A stretch of DNA of 64,000 bases, taken from Shewanella xiamenensis. Lineage in GTDB: Bacteria > Pseudomonadota > Gammaproteobacteria > Enterobacterales > Shewanellaceae. Where the stretch lies: NCBI RefSeq assembly GCF_014647135.1, contig NZ_BMOP01000014.1:38376-102375 (forward strand), read 5' to 3'. Positions 8,729 to 16,901 of this stretch are shown one piece after another; the stretch's first letter is position 1, and every line of letters starts with the position of its first letter. Position numbers and translations under genes: made by a program. A model generated the notes under the pieces. That model worked only from the letters and a program-made list of their open reading frames with translations, was not told where the DNA came from and searched no databases.

Positions 8729-8762
8729 AGCGTCGCGTCAACAAATGCGTTGCTGCGACGCT
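8729..8762. terminator. Hairpin after the FemAB-like gene
   Basis: AGCGTCGC (8729-8736) pairs with GCGACGCT (8755-8762), with partial inner pairing. No T-run follows. It lies between the convergent FemAB-like and LysE-like genes. Confidence 0.45.
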
Positions 8763-8779
8763 AATGGGTCTACATAAAA

Positions 8780-8806
8780 GAGTGATGTGCTAAGTACATA
8801 TCACTC
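8780..8806. terminator. Second hairpin between convergent genes
   Basis: GAGTGAT (8780-8786) pairs with ATCACTC (8800-8806). Together with the hairpin at 8729-8762 it probably ends transcription from both sides. Confidence 0.4.
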
Positions 8807-8822
8807 AAGAGTGAATACTTGA

Positions 8823-9446
8823 TTAGCTCACAGCTAACCAGATCCCAACGCCAATCATTAGGCTACCGGCGATACGATTTAGCCAACGAATATTATCGCC
8901 GCGACTTAAAAATATTCTCAGACTCTTACCGCCACTGGCGTAGGCCAACATGGAAGTAAACTCTGTCACCATAATAATGCTTAGGAGGGCAAGAAGTTGC
9001 GGCGCAACCTCGCGTTCGGCATTAATAAATGGCGGCAGAAGTGACACCATAAACGCCCAACCCTTAGGGTTAGCAATGGCGGTAATAAAACCCTGTGAAA
9101 TCAGCGTAAAGTTACTGGCTTTTGGGTTAGTGTCATCATCGCTAAGCATGGCCATCTTGCCTCGGGCGCGCCACATCTGCACGCCGATATAGCCTAAGTA
9201 GATGCCGCCCACCCATTTAAATACCTGAAAGACTTCTGGATAGTTAAGCATAATGCTGGCCACTCCCATGACCGCAGCGGTCGCGACCAAGGCTACCCCA
9301 ACAAGCTCGCCGAGCATCATCCACAGGGTACGGCGCACACCAATGCTCATCCCAAGCGTCATGGCAAGTGTCATACACATACCCGGTGTGATAGAAACAA
9401 AAAAGAACGTCGGAATAAAAACAGCGAGTAAGGCAAAGTCTGGCAT
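8823..9446 (-). CDS. LysE/RhtB-family amino-acid exporter
   Basis: This 207-residue inner-membrane protein has about six hydrophobic helices and the family start pattern FVSITPGMCMTLAMTLGMSIG, typical of the LysE/RhtB exporters. It also has GYIGVQMWRARG and the ANPKGWAFMVSLLPPFI segment, where the family has a conserved NPK motif. Members export amino acids such as homoserine, threonine, leucine or lysine; the substrate here cannot be assigned. It is a single gene transcribed toward the FemAB-like gene. Confidence 0.9.
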   Translation of the reverse strand: MPDFALLAVFIPTFFFVSITPGMCMTLAMTLGMSIGVRRTLWMMLGELVGVALVATAAVMGVASIMLNYPEVFQVFKWVGGIYLGYIGVQMWRARGKMAMLSDDDTNPKASNFTLISQGFITAIANPKGWAFMVSLLPPFINAEREVAPQLLALLSIIMVTEFTSMLAYASGGKSLRIFLSRGDNIRWLNRIAGSLMIGVGIWLAVS

Positions 9447-9813
9447 GGTCTAAGCGGTCTATATTAAATTAACTGGAACGCTAGTGTAATGAAAATGCTT
9501 AAGTTAGCCAACGTAGACAGGATGATGTTTCTTTTTCTATGGCTGAATGGGGTTACTTACCGCTAACTCTCTGTTTCGAACGAGGGAGGAGTGAACCATC
9601 AGGATGATTGCCAAGAGCTAGTTGTCCAATTTACAAAAAGAACGGTTATGGCTTGTTTAAATAGGATTTCCTGTAAACAAGTCTCTTGTAATCGTATCGT
9701 TTAAAGATGAGCAGGCTATGCTCGCGTTTTTACATGTGATTAACCGTGAACCCAATTAGGCTGATATTGATATAAGACTTTTAAAACAGTGCTTTTAAAA
9801 TAATCAATTATGT
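9447..9813. other. Gene-free gap
   Basis: No supported gene, strong hairpin or recognisable RNA was seen. It holds the promoter side of the LysE-like gene and the 3' side of the following hypothetical gene. Confidence 0.4.
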
Positions 9814-10242
9814 TTAAATGAGCAATTGTGTAACTTCAGGTTCGCATTCGGTATCAATTAAATATACGCATTCTTGGCTAACAATATAATAACTGTATAA
9901 CTGAGTGTAAATGTGTTTGCCTAGCTCACCATAACAATCAAGCCGGGTATTTTTTACCGACTTCCATATCGGCCATGGCAACCTAAAATATTCACTGCTT
10001 TTTGCGCTGATGTTTAGGTCTTCATCTAACGGAAAGGTAATATTACGATTACCAACATGACTCAAATAAGTCTGATAGCTTGATTCATCAACTACCTGTA
10101 ATCCCGCAATGGTATCGAAATGGATTGTCATGGTCACAGAGTCTTGCTGCCAACTAAGTGTTAATGAAAGATTATCTAGTTGGCAATGTACAAGTGGATA
10201 GAGCTTTAGCGGAGTATTAAGTGGAAACCAAGGCTGATACAT
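9814..10242 (-). CDS. Hypothetical protein, 142 residues
   Basis: No family is recognised. The product is a soluble-looking protein with alternating hydrophobic and polar residues (for example LSLTLSWQQDSVTMTIHF) suggestive of beta strands. It has many aromatic residues and a cysteine-containing C-terminal half (IVSQECVYLID). There is no signal peptide or membrane helix. It is preceded by a weak purine tract and stands alone between unrelated genes. A curious duplication of 15 bases lies just upstream of its start. Confidence 0.55.
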   Translation of the reverse strand: MYQPWFPLNTPLKLYPLVHCQLDNLSLTLSWQQDSVTMTIHFDTIAGLQVVDESSYQTYLSHVGNRNITFPLDEDLNISAKSSEYFRLPWPIWKSVKNTRLDCYGELGKHIYTQLYSYYIVSQECVYLIDTECEPEVTQLLI

Positions 10243-10260
10243 GGATTTTTCCTCATTTTT

Positions 10261-10290
10261 TGAATAGAAAGCAGCTGAATAGAAAGCAGC
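10261..10290. repeat. Exact 15-bp tandem duplication
   Basis: TGAATAGAAAGCAGC occurs twice head to tail (10261-10275 and 10276-10290) in the upstream region of the 142-residue hypothetical gene. Confidence 0.85.
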
Positions 10291-10511
10291 CTAAGCATAA
10301 AGGTCATATTAAGTGGCATTGCAGTTTTATGGCAGCGAGATACGGTAAATTATGTTGATGTGATTTAGTGATTAGAATGCAGCATAACTTATTCAATTAA
10401 AAAAAACCTTAAGAGATTATCTAATAATTTTTGAAACTAATATCAATAAAGCGTGACTTATCAAACTAAGAACTCAGGTTATGCTTGTTCACAATTCTAT
10501 TTCTATAGTGA

Positions 10512-11126
10512 GTGAATACGATGATACAAGGATTTTCTACTGCTTATTTGTTTCAATTGTCTCTTATAACCAGTGCTATGTTATTAAGTCCGGCAAGCAT
10601 GAGTGCGCAAGATAAGCCCATTAAAACGACTTCATTACATAGCGCTACAACGTTTAGCTTGCAGAGTAATTTAGCACCTAATACCTCTATTCCGGCCGAT
10701 TATTATTGGAATCAATTTGGTTGTTCGGGTGCCAATCTGGCTCCAAAGTTAACCTGGGAACACGCCCCAAAAGGTACTCAAAGTTTTGCGGTCACTTTTT
10801 ATGATAAAGATGCCCCCACTGGTAGTGGTTTCTGGCATCGAGTGGTTTACAACATTCCATCACAAATCAATCAATTGGAAGGTGGGGTAAATGGAGGAAC
10901 ATTACCCGCTGAGGCGATTGAGGCCAATACGGATTTAGGTAAGCCAGGATTTTTTGGCCCTTGCCCACCTAAGGGACGTGAACACCGATATGTATGGACA
11001 GTGCATGCCTTGGATGTTGCGAAGTTACCGATTGACGCCAATGCTAGTCCTGCCTTAGTGGGTTTTTATCTATGGCAACATCGCTTAGCTGAAGCGAACT
11101 TGACTGTATTAGCGGGTTCAAAATAG
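10512..11126 (+). CDS. Exported YbhB/YbcL-type PEBP-like protein
   Basis: The product belongs to the phosphatidylethanolamine-binding / Raf-kinase-inhibitor-like family (bacterial YbhB/YbcL). Signatures are NLAPKLTWEHAPKGTQSFAVTF, YDKDAPTGSGFWHRVVYNIP and a C-terminal part with GPCPPKGREHRYVWTVHAL. A signal peptide ends near MSA/QDK, so it is likely periplasmic. The start may be the GTG at 10512 or the ATG at 10521; neither has a strong ribosome-binding site. It opens a five-gene operon with a Yellow/SMP-30-like protein 10 bases downstream. Ligands of bacterial members are poorly known. Confidence 0.87.
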   Translation: MNTMIQGFSTAYLFQLSLITSAMLLSPASMSAQDKPIKTTSLHSATTFSLQSNLAPNTSIPADYYWNQFGCSGANLAPKLTWEHAPKGTQSFAVTFYDKDAPTGSGFWHRVVYNIPSQINQLEGGVNGGTLPAEAIEANTDLGKPGFFGPCPPKGREHRYVWTVHALDVAKLPIDANASPALVGFYLWQHRLAEANLTVLAGSK

Positions 11127-11136
11127 GAGCAAGCTT

Positions 11137-12297
11137 ATGAAATTTAATTCTTATCACCCCCTCATCGCTTCGCTCGTCATGTTAACAGGCCAAGCATTTA
11201 TCTCACCTAACCTGATGGCTCAGCAAGCTGCAATACCACAGGCACAACCTGAGGTTTATGCCACACTTGATGGTGCTGTTGGCGGCATTAGTTTTACCTC
11301 AACCGATAGGCTTATCTTTAGTTATCACCCTTTTTATCAACCTAAAGTCAAGGTGGGTGAATTGTTGGCAGATGGCAAAGTAAACCCATTTCCTAATTCA
11401 GATTGGCAACAATGTCATGATCCTCAAGGAAAACCGAAAGATCCTAATACTTGTTTAAATTGGGTTTTAGGTTTGCGAACCGACGATCGGGACCGAGTAT
11501 GGTTGCTCGATTCTGGCCAAGCTGAACCCCGAATTGAGCCTAAGTTGGTGGCATGGGATACCCGTAAAAATCAATTAGACCGGATTATTCCGTTGCCATT
11601 CCCTGTGTCTATTCCTGAATCGCAGCACAATGACTTTGTTATTTCAAACCGTCATCAAGCGATTGTGATTGCTGATGAAGGTATTGCAACGGGTCCTGTT
11701 GGTGATAAGGCTGCCTTAGTTGTCGTGGATTTAACCACGGGTAAGAGTCGGCGTGTATTACAGGGGGATACTAGCGTGATGCCTGATCTGAAGCGACCAC
11801 TGATTATTGATAGTACCAGTGCCAATCCAAAGCGTATTGACGTGTTTGTTGGCGCCGATGGTATTGCCTTAGACAGTGCCCAACATTGGCTTTATTTTGC
11901 GCCGATGAATAAGGACAAAGTCTATCGTGTCGCGATGGCAGATCTACTTAACCCGGATCTCAGCCCGAAGGCGCTATCCGCCAAGGTTGAAGAATACGCG
12001 GATAAGCCAAATAACGGCGGGTTAAGCATTGATTCAGCAGATAATCTTTATCTAACCGATGTGGGTGAGCGCGCTATCGGCATTATCCGTGCCACGGGTC
12101 GCCAATATCAAACCTATGTGCATGACGAGCGCATGGTATGGCCTGATGGTGTGAGCTTTGGCAAAGAGGGCTACCTGTATACTGGCGCTGCCCAACTGCC
12201 GCTGTCCGCTGCATTAAACAATGGCAAAGCAGAAAATCGTCCACCTTATTATATCTTCCGCTTTAAGCCATTAGCTGCCGGTGTTCCGGGTAACTAA
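11137..12297 (+). CDS. Exported Yellow/royal-jelly (SMP-30-like) beta-propeller protein
   Basis: This 386-residue protein has a signal peptide (cleavage near LMA/QQA) and a six-bladed propeller-type sequence. Features such as DDRDRVWLLDSGQ, VADEGI, DGIALDSAQHWLYFAPMNKDKVYRV and NGGLSIDSADNLYLTDV match the major-royal-jelly/Yellow family and the related SMP-30/gluconolactonase fold. Members include lactonase-like and dopachrome-conversion-like proteins; bacterial substrates are mostly unknown. An AGGAG-type site lies just before the ATG. It is the second gene of the operon. Confidence 0.85.
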   Translation: MKFNSYHPLIASLVMLTGQAFISPNLMAQQAAIPQAQPEVYATLDGAVGGISFTSTDRLIFSYHPFYQPKVKVGELLADGKVNPFPNSDWQQCHDPQGKPKDPNTCLNWVLGLRTDDRDRVWLLDSGQAEPRIEPKLVAWDTRKNQLDRIIPLPFPVSIPESQHNDFVISNRHQAIVIADEGIATGPVGDKAALVVVDLTTGKSRRVLQGDTSVMPDLKRPLIIDSTSANPKRIDVFVGADGIALDSAQHWLYFAPMNKDKVYRVAMADLLNPDLSPKALSAKVEEYADKPNNGGLSIDSADNLYLTDVGERAIGIIRATGRQYQTYVHDERMVWPDGVSFGKEGYLYTGAAQLPLSAALNNGKAENRPPYYIFRFKPLAAGVPGN

Positions 12298-12321
12298 CTG
12301 TTAAAACCAGGAGTAAATCAC

Positions 12322-12783
12322 ATGAATATTGTTGGATTAGACCACTTTACGATCCGTACCCCGATATTGGCTGAAACGGTTCAGTTTTATCAAGTCATCC
12401 TTGGATTAACGCAAGGTTGGCGGCCACGGTTTGGTTTTCCTGGTCATTGGCTTTATGCGCAAGAGAAACCTATTTTGCATTTAGTGGAAGTTGGCAGTCG
12501 AGCGTTAGATGCTTATTTGGGCGAGAGCAGTGCACTGTTTGGTTCGGGTCGGGTTGATCACCTTTCTTTTCGGGGGACGAATTTGGCCCAAATGCAGCAG
12601 CATCTATGTCGACAACAATGCCCATTTAGGGAGCGAATTGTCCCAGAGATTGGAGAGCATCAATTATTTATTGAAGATCCCAATGGCATTACGGTGGAAA
12701 TGATTTTTCCCTATGCAAGAGATAACGCCATCGTGGGTGTCGCGATGGAAAGACTGGCAATTTTGCCTGAGGGATCAGCCTAA
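12322..12783 (+). CDS. VOC-superfamily (glyoxalase-like) protein
   Basis: This 153-residue cytoplasmic protein has the VOC (vicinal oxygen chelate) fold. The metal-site candidates are His8 in GLDHFTIRT, the acidic or histidine residues of ILHLVEVG, His75 or so in RVDHLSFRG, and Glu near the end in PNGITVEMIFPY. VOC proteins include dioxygenases, lyases and resistance proteins, so the reaction is not predictable. It has an AGGAG site and lies third in the operon, 24 bases after the propeller gene. The operon faces hpd, itself a VOC-fold enzyme, from the opposite strand. Confidence 0.85.
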   Translation: MNIVGLDHFTIRTPILAETVQFYQVILGLTQGWRPRFGFPGHWLYAQEKPILHLVEVGSRALDAYLGESSALFGSGRVDHLSFRGTNLAQMQQHLCRQQCPFRERIVPEIGEHQLFIEDPNGITVEMIFPYARDNAIVGVAMERLAILPEGSA

Positions 12784-12871
12784 ATGTCGCAAGTCGATCT
12801 CGCACGATAGCACAATTGATAACCGTGGGCGTGTTGCCTCATCTAGCTTGTTTTCCCTTGGAGCGATAGCA

Positions 12872-13783
12872 ATGAACTTAATCGATGATCTTCAACAAAA
12901 ACAATTATGTAATGACCAACATGCCCATCATCACACAATGCCAATTCGTTTAGGTGTAACGGATTTAAGCTTTCATCGGGTAACGGCGGCAGTTGTTGCC
13001 CAAGTAATGCGACGGATGGGCAAACAAGTTGAGCTAAGTTATGCCCTGCATGAGGCCAATTTTAATCGGCTCAAGCTTGGGCAGATAGATTTGCTTTGCT
13101 CGGCTTGGTTACCTCACAGTCATGGCGTGTATCGGCAGGAGGTTGAGACTCAAGCCGCAACGCGTGAATTAGGGCTACATTATGAGCCTTACGCACTTTG
13201 GGGTGTACCAGATTATGTGCCTGAAGATGCGGTTTCACGCATCGAAGACTTGCTTAAACCTGAGGTAAAACAACGGATGCGGCCGATTATTCAAGGTATT
13301 GGTGAAGGTGCAGGTATCACCCGTTTTTCTAAAAATATCATGGCGCAATATGGATTAGCTGCGGCAGGTTATCAGTTTAGAACGGGTACTCAGGCCGATT
13401 GTGTGGCGGCATTTGAATCGGCAGTGTCAGTACGGGACTGGGTCATTGTGCCATTGTGGCATCCGCAATTTTTACACCATCAATATGGTATTCGTGATCT
13501 TCAGGACTCAAAAGGGTTACTCGGGGGAAAAGATAAAGCGGTTTTGCTCGCCCGTGAACGCGAGTTAGCGATTAATTTCTCGCCTGCACAAATTCAAGTA
13601 CTTGATAGCATAGTGTTATCGAATCAAATTGTTGCAGAACTCGATTATGCGGTTAATCGACAAGGAATGACGGAAGATGAGGCCGCTGCGAACTGGCTGG
13701 AAGCCAATCCTTCGCATTTGACGACGTGGTTAGCTCCGCTGCTTAATCCTTCGAATGTCACATCTCAGGAGGTGACATTATGA
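12872..13783 (+). CDS. Glycine-betaine-binding-like (OpuAC family) protein without signal peptide
   Basis: This 303-residue protein resembles the OpuAC/ProX substrate-binding family of glycine betaine/proline-betaine ABC transporters. It has an N-terminal IRLGVTDLSFHRVTAAVVAQ, a DLLCSAWLPHSHGVY segment, GIGEGAGITRFS, and WVIVPLWHPQFLHHQYGIRDL, with tryptophans that could form an aromatic cage. The start at 12872 follows GGAG with good spacing. Even the longer upstream in-frame reading gives no signal peptide or lipobox. No permease or ATPase gene is near, so it probably binds a quaternary amine or other ligand in the cytoplasm. Its stop overlaps the RidA gene by four bases. Confidence 0.8.
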   Translation: MNLIDDLQQKQLCNDQHAHHHTMPIRLGVTDLSFHRVTAAVVAQVMRRMGKQVELSYALHEANFNRLKLGQIDLLCSAWLPHSHGVYRQEVETQAATRELGLHYEPYALWGVPDYVPEDAVSRIEDLLKPEVKQRMRPIIQGIGEGAGITRFSKNIMAQYGLAAAGYQFRTGTQADCVAAFESAVSVRDWVIVPLWHPQFLHHQYGIRDLQDSKGLLGGKDKAVLLARERELAINFSPAQIQVLDSIVLSNQIVAELDYAVNRQGMTEDEAAANWLEANPSHLTTWLAPLLNPSNVTSQEVTL

Positions 13784-14274
13784 TGAACACTCCCGAATCG
13801 CGGTTAGTGGCTGCTGGGCTTGAATTACCTGAAGTTGCAGCGGCGCTTGGAAATTACGAACCTTATTCAATTGTTGGTAGCCAATTAATGACTTCGGGTC
13901 AGTTTCCCTATTTACAGGGGAAGCTTAAGTATCAAGGACAATTGGGCGCAGATCATACTGTTGCTGAAGGTTACGCGGCCTGTCGTCTTGCTACCCTAAA
14001 TGCCATAGCGCAATTGAAACAGGCTTGTGGTGAGCTGTCGCGAATAAAACAAATTTACCGCTTAGAAGGGGTGCTAAATGTTCATCAATCTTGCTTTGAA
14101 CATCCCAAAGCACTCGATGGCGCTTCGGATTTATTGCTCGAGATTTTCGGCGACGCTGGGCGTCACAGCCGAATGATTTGGACTAACCCCGTCATGCCGT
14201 TAAACAGTTTGTGTTTGGTCTATTTATTTGCCGAGTTACATGAGGATTCTCAACTCGCGCAGCAGACGGCATAA
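13780..14274 (+). CDS. RidA/YjgF-family protein
   Basis: This 164-residue protein matches the RidA/YjgF/UK114 family in the YjgH-like longer subgroup: GSQLMTSGQFPYLQGKLKYQG, the central ATLNAIAQLKQ helix, and RIKQIYRLEGVLN. RidA proteins hydrolyse reactive enamine/imine intermediates from PLP enzymes. The classic catalytic arginine near position 105 is not clearly kept, since the C-terminal part reads FGDAGRHSRMIW. Its ATG overlaps the stop of the OpuAC-like gene, so the two are translationally coupled. It ends the operon. Confidence 0.83.
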   Translation: MMNTPESRLVAAGLELPEVAAALGNYEPYSIVGSQLMTSGQFPYLQGKLKYQGQLGADHTVAEGYAACRLATLNAIAQLKQACGELSRIKQIYRLEGVLNVHQSCFEHPKALDGASDLLLEIFGDAGRHSRMIWTNPVMPLNSLCLVYLFAELHEDSQLAQQTA

Positions 14275-14314
14275 ACCTAACCCATGTTTGCGGTTAAAAA
14301 GCTTAGCGATAAAA

Positions 14315-14342
14315 ATGCCGCTCGCAGTAAAGCGAGCGGCAT
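14315..14342 (-). terminator. Strong terminator of the hpd side
   Basis: ATGCCGCTCGC (14315-14325) pairs perfectly with 14332-14342 across a six-base loop. Read on the minus strand it is followed by TTTTTAT, so it ends hpd transcription. It may also stop the operon arriving from the left. Confidence 0.85.
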
Positions 14343-14368
14343 CATTCAATCTATCTCACTCACTGTTG

Positions 14369-15409
14369 TTACAGTACGCCGCGGCGCATTTGATCGCGTT
14401 CAATCGATTGGAACAGGGCGGTAAAGTTACCTTCACCAAAACCTAAGTTGTTCTTACGTTGAATGATTTCGATAAAGATTGGGCCAAACAGGTTCTTAGT
14501 GAAGATCTGCAATAAATAGCCTGATTCGTCACCGTCCACCAGAATTTGGTGATGCTTGATACGTTCACGATTTTCGGTCACTTGCGGGACTTTATCGAAA
14601 ATGGTGTCGTAATATTCGGGAATAATATCCAAGCATTGGATTGAGCTGCCTTCCATCGCATCCAAGGATTTTACGATATCACGGCTTCTAAAGGCTAAGT
14701 GTTGTACGCCAGGACCATTGTATTCCTTCAGGTATTCATCGATTTGGTTCTTATCGTTGCCTTTACCTTCGTTAATCGGAATGCAGAAGCTGCCATCGGG
14801 TGAGCGCAGGGCGTAAGACACCAGTGCGGTTTGTACGCCGCTGATGTCGAAGTAGCGGACTTCGGTAAACCCAAAGATGTTTTTGTAGAAGTTGGCCCAA
14901 TGTTCCATGGTGCCTTTATAGACGTTATTGGTTAAGTGGTCGACTTCAATAAAGCCTTTCTCTTGGGTGATAACTTGTTCACTTAAGTCTTCAAAGTCAG
15001 TGGCATAGATATTGTTGTCGGCACCGAAGGTGTCGATAAAATAAATTAAGCTATCGCCAATACCATAAATTGCAGGATAGGGCAGATCCTTGGCCGAATC
15101 GGCTACGGCTTTGGCGCCGCGCTCCACCGCTACGCGGTGAGCAAAGCTTGCATCTTCTACACGCCAGCCCATAGAGCAAATTGCAGGACCGTGGGATTTG
15201 GCAAATTCTGCCGAAAACCCTTCGCGCTCCTTATTGAGCAGGAAGTTAATATCATTTTGTTTGTAGTACAAAATGTCTTTATTCTTGGCTTTTTTCAGCA
15301 GTGAAAAACCAAAGTCGATAAACACTTTGTGCATAAAATCGCTGTCGGGGCTGGCGAATTCGGTAAATTCGATACCGAGTAGGCCCAATGGATTAAGTTC
15401 GCTTGCCAT
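14369..15409 (-). CDS. hpd: 4-hydroxyphenylpyruvate dioxygenase
   Basis: This enzyme converts 4-hydroxyphenylpyruvate to homogentisate in tyrosine catabolism, using a non-haem iron. It has two VOC-type halves; the catalytic C-terminal half shows the iron ligands His158 (EVDHLTNNV), His237 (GVQHLAFRS) and Glu314 (IFIEIIQR). The length of 346 residues is normal for bacterial HPPD, and the ending FGEGNFTALFQSIERDQ is family-typical. It lies downstream of hmgA on the same strand with a gap of 115 bases, so the two probably form one unit. The neighbouring LysR gene diverges from this pair. Confidence 0.96.
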   Translation of the reverse strand: MASELNPLGLLGIEFTEFASPDSDFMHKVFIDFGFSLLKKAKNKDILYYKQNDINFLLNKEREGFSAEFAKSHGPAICSMGWRVEDASFAHRVAVERGAKAVADSAKDLPYPAIYGIGDSLIYFIDTFGADNNIYATDFEDLSEQVITQEKGFIEVDHLTNNVYKGTMEHWANFYKNIFGFTEVRYFDISGVQTALVSYALRSPDGSFCIPINEGKGNDKNQIDEYLKEYNGPGVQHLAFRSRDIVKSLDAMEGSSIQCLDIIPEYYDTIFDKVPQVTENRERIKHHQILVDGDESGYLLQIFTKNLFGPIFIEIIQRKNNLGFGEGNFTALFQSIERDQMRRGVL

Positions 15410-15524
15410 GATCTGTTCCTCTTGATTAATTCAACACGCAGTCACTCTTTTTGCCTTGTTTGCGGTGGTGACTTACGGCTAGTTGCTTAGTTAATAAACC
15501 CTTCACTAGTTCTGCTGCGCAGAT

Positions 15525-16685
15525 TTAGTTTTCTAGCCAGGAGCGGTTGTAGTCTTTACTCATGCAATTTTGCACATGTTCGGTTAGTTTCAGTGGGGCG
15601 AAGGTGTCCACCATCACTGCATATTCATAGGTTTCTTTTTTGCCAATCGAGGCTTCGGTGCGGCCGGGCTGCGGGCCGTGCGCTACGCCTTTTTGGTGTA
15701 GGGTAATGTAGCCAGCTTCAATCCCGGTGCGGCTCATAAAGTCGCCATCGACGTAGTACAGTACTTCGTCACTATCGATGTTGTTGTGGTAGTAAGGCGC
15801 GGGAATGGCGCGCTCATGGAAGTCATAGGGGCGCGGCACAAAGTTACACACCACAAAGTTGTGGGCGGTAAACACTAAGTGATCTGAAGGGGGTAAGTGA
15901 ATTTTGCCGACTTTAGGCGCGTATTCGGTGATGTTAAATGCCCAGGGGTAAACACAACCGTCCCAACCTACAAGGTCAAAGGGATGCCACTCTAAGGTGG
16001 TCAGTTGGTACTTATCACCAAATTTACAGACTAGCGGGAAGGCGCCACGCTCAACCACAGCAGCTTGTAATACGGGTGTACGCAGATCGCGTTCACAATA
16101 GGGGGCAGACTCGAGTAACTGACCGTATTCATTACGAAAATGCTTAGGCACTTCCACCATTGAAAAGGCTTCAATCACGAATAAACGTACATTGCTGTAA
16201 TCGTTAAATTTGAGCTGATGCGTAGTGCCGCGTGGGATCACTAAGTAGTCCCATTTTTTAATCTCTAGGGTGCCGTATTCACTGTAGAGCGTGCCTTCAC
16301 CTTCGTGCACAAACACCACTTCATCGGCGTAGGCATTGCGGTAAAACTCAGCGGTGTCTTGGGTGACTTTCGCGGTGTAAAGTGCCACATCATTGTTATA
16401 GAAGATTTTATTGCGGGCGCTAAAGAAGTTGCCTTCACGATCGGCTGTGCGCGAATCCAGTTTATAGTTTTGGACTAATGAATCTTCCCATTGGGCACCG
16501 TGACCGAGGTGGTAGGGCGCGACTTCCAAGGCCTTCGTCGGCATATTGTGGTGATATTTATTCGAGTAAATATTGGAAAAACCATGGGTTGAAAACAGCT
16601 CCTCACGGTATAGCTCGCCGTTTTCCTTCTCAAATGCGATATGGCGCTTATGGGGTACTTGGCCTTGTTTCACATAAAATGGCAT
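15525..16685 (-). CDS. hmgA: Homogentisate 1,2-dioxygenase
   Basis: This enzyme opens the homogentisate ring to maleylacetoacetate. The 386-residue cupin-type protein carries candidate iron ligands in PAPYYHNNIDSDEVLYY (His300, Glu307) and KGVAHGPQPG (His336). The 36-residue spacing between the two histidines equals that of the characterised enzymes. It is shorter than the eukaryotic enzyme and fits the compact bacterial subgroup. Loss of this step relative to HPPD gives pyomelanin. It is the first gene of the hmgA-hpd unit; the next catabolic genes (maleylacetoacetate isomerase, fumarylacetoacetase) are not adjacent. Confidence 0.93.
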   Translation of the reverse strand: MPFYVKQGQVPHKRHIAFEKENGELYREELFSTHGFSNIYSNKYHHNMPTKALEVAPYHLGHGAQWEDSLVQNYKLDSRTADREGNFFSARNKIFYNNDVALYTAKVTQDTAEFYRNAYADEVVFVHEGEGTLYSEYGTLEIKKWDYLVIPRGTTHQLKFNDYSNVRLFVIEAFSMVEVPKHFRNEYGQLLESAPYCERDLRTPVLQAAVVERGAFPLVCKFGDKYQLTTLEWHPFDLVGWDGCVYPWAFNITEYAPKVGKIHLPPSDHLVFTAHNFVVCNFVPRPYDFHERAIPAPYYHNNIDSDEVLYYVDGDFMSRTGIEAGYITLHQKGVAHGPQPGRTEASIGKKETYEYAVMVDTFAPLKLTEHVQNCMSKDYNRSWLEN

Positions 16686-16901
16686 GGTGGATCCTTGAGT
16701 TTTATGCGCTGTGAGCTGTGCCTACAGTGCTTATTGTTATGTTGCAAGTTGCATTACTGTGATCTTCTTATCAATTTAGTTGCTTAGATGAACAAAAAAA
16801 AGAATAATAAATCTGTCATCTCAATCTAAAAAATAGATGGTATTAACTACTTTACGCTTCGTAGCGATTGCGTGACATTTTTATTCGGCTAAGGAGTCCC
16901 C

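Noticed and set aside
12713-12871. N-terminal extension of the betaine-binding-like protein
   Set aside because: It overlaps the VOC gene in another frame, lacks a ribosome-binding site and gives no signal peptide; the ATG at 12872 follows GGAG.
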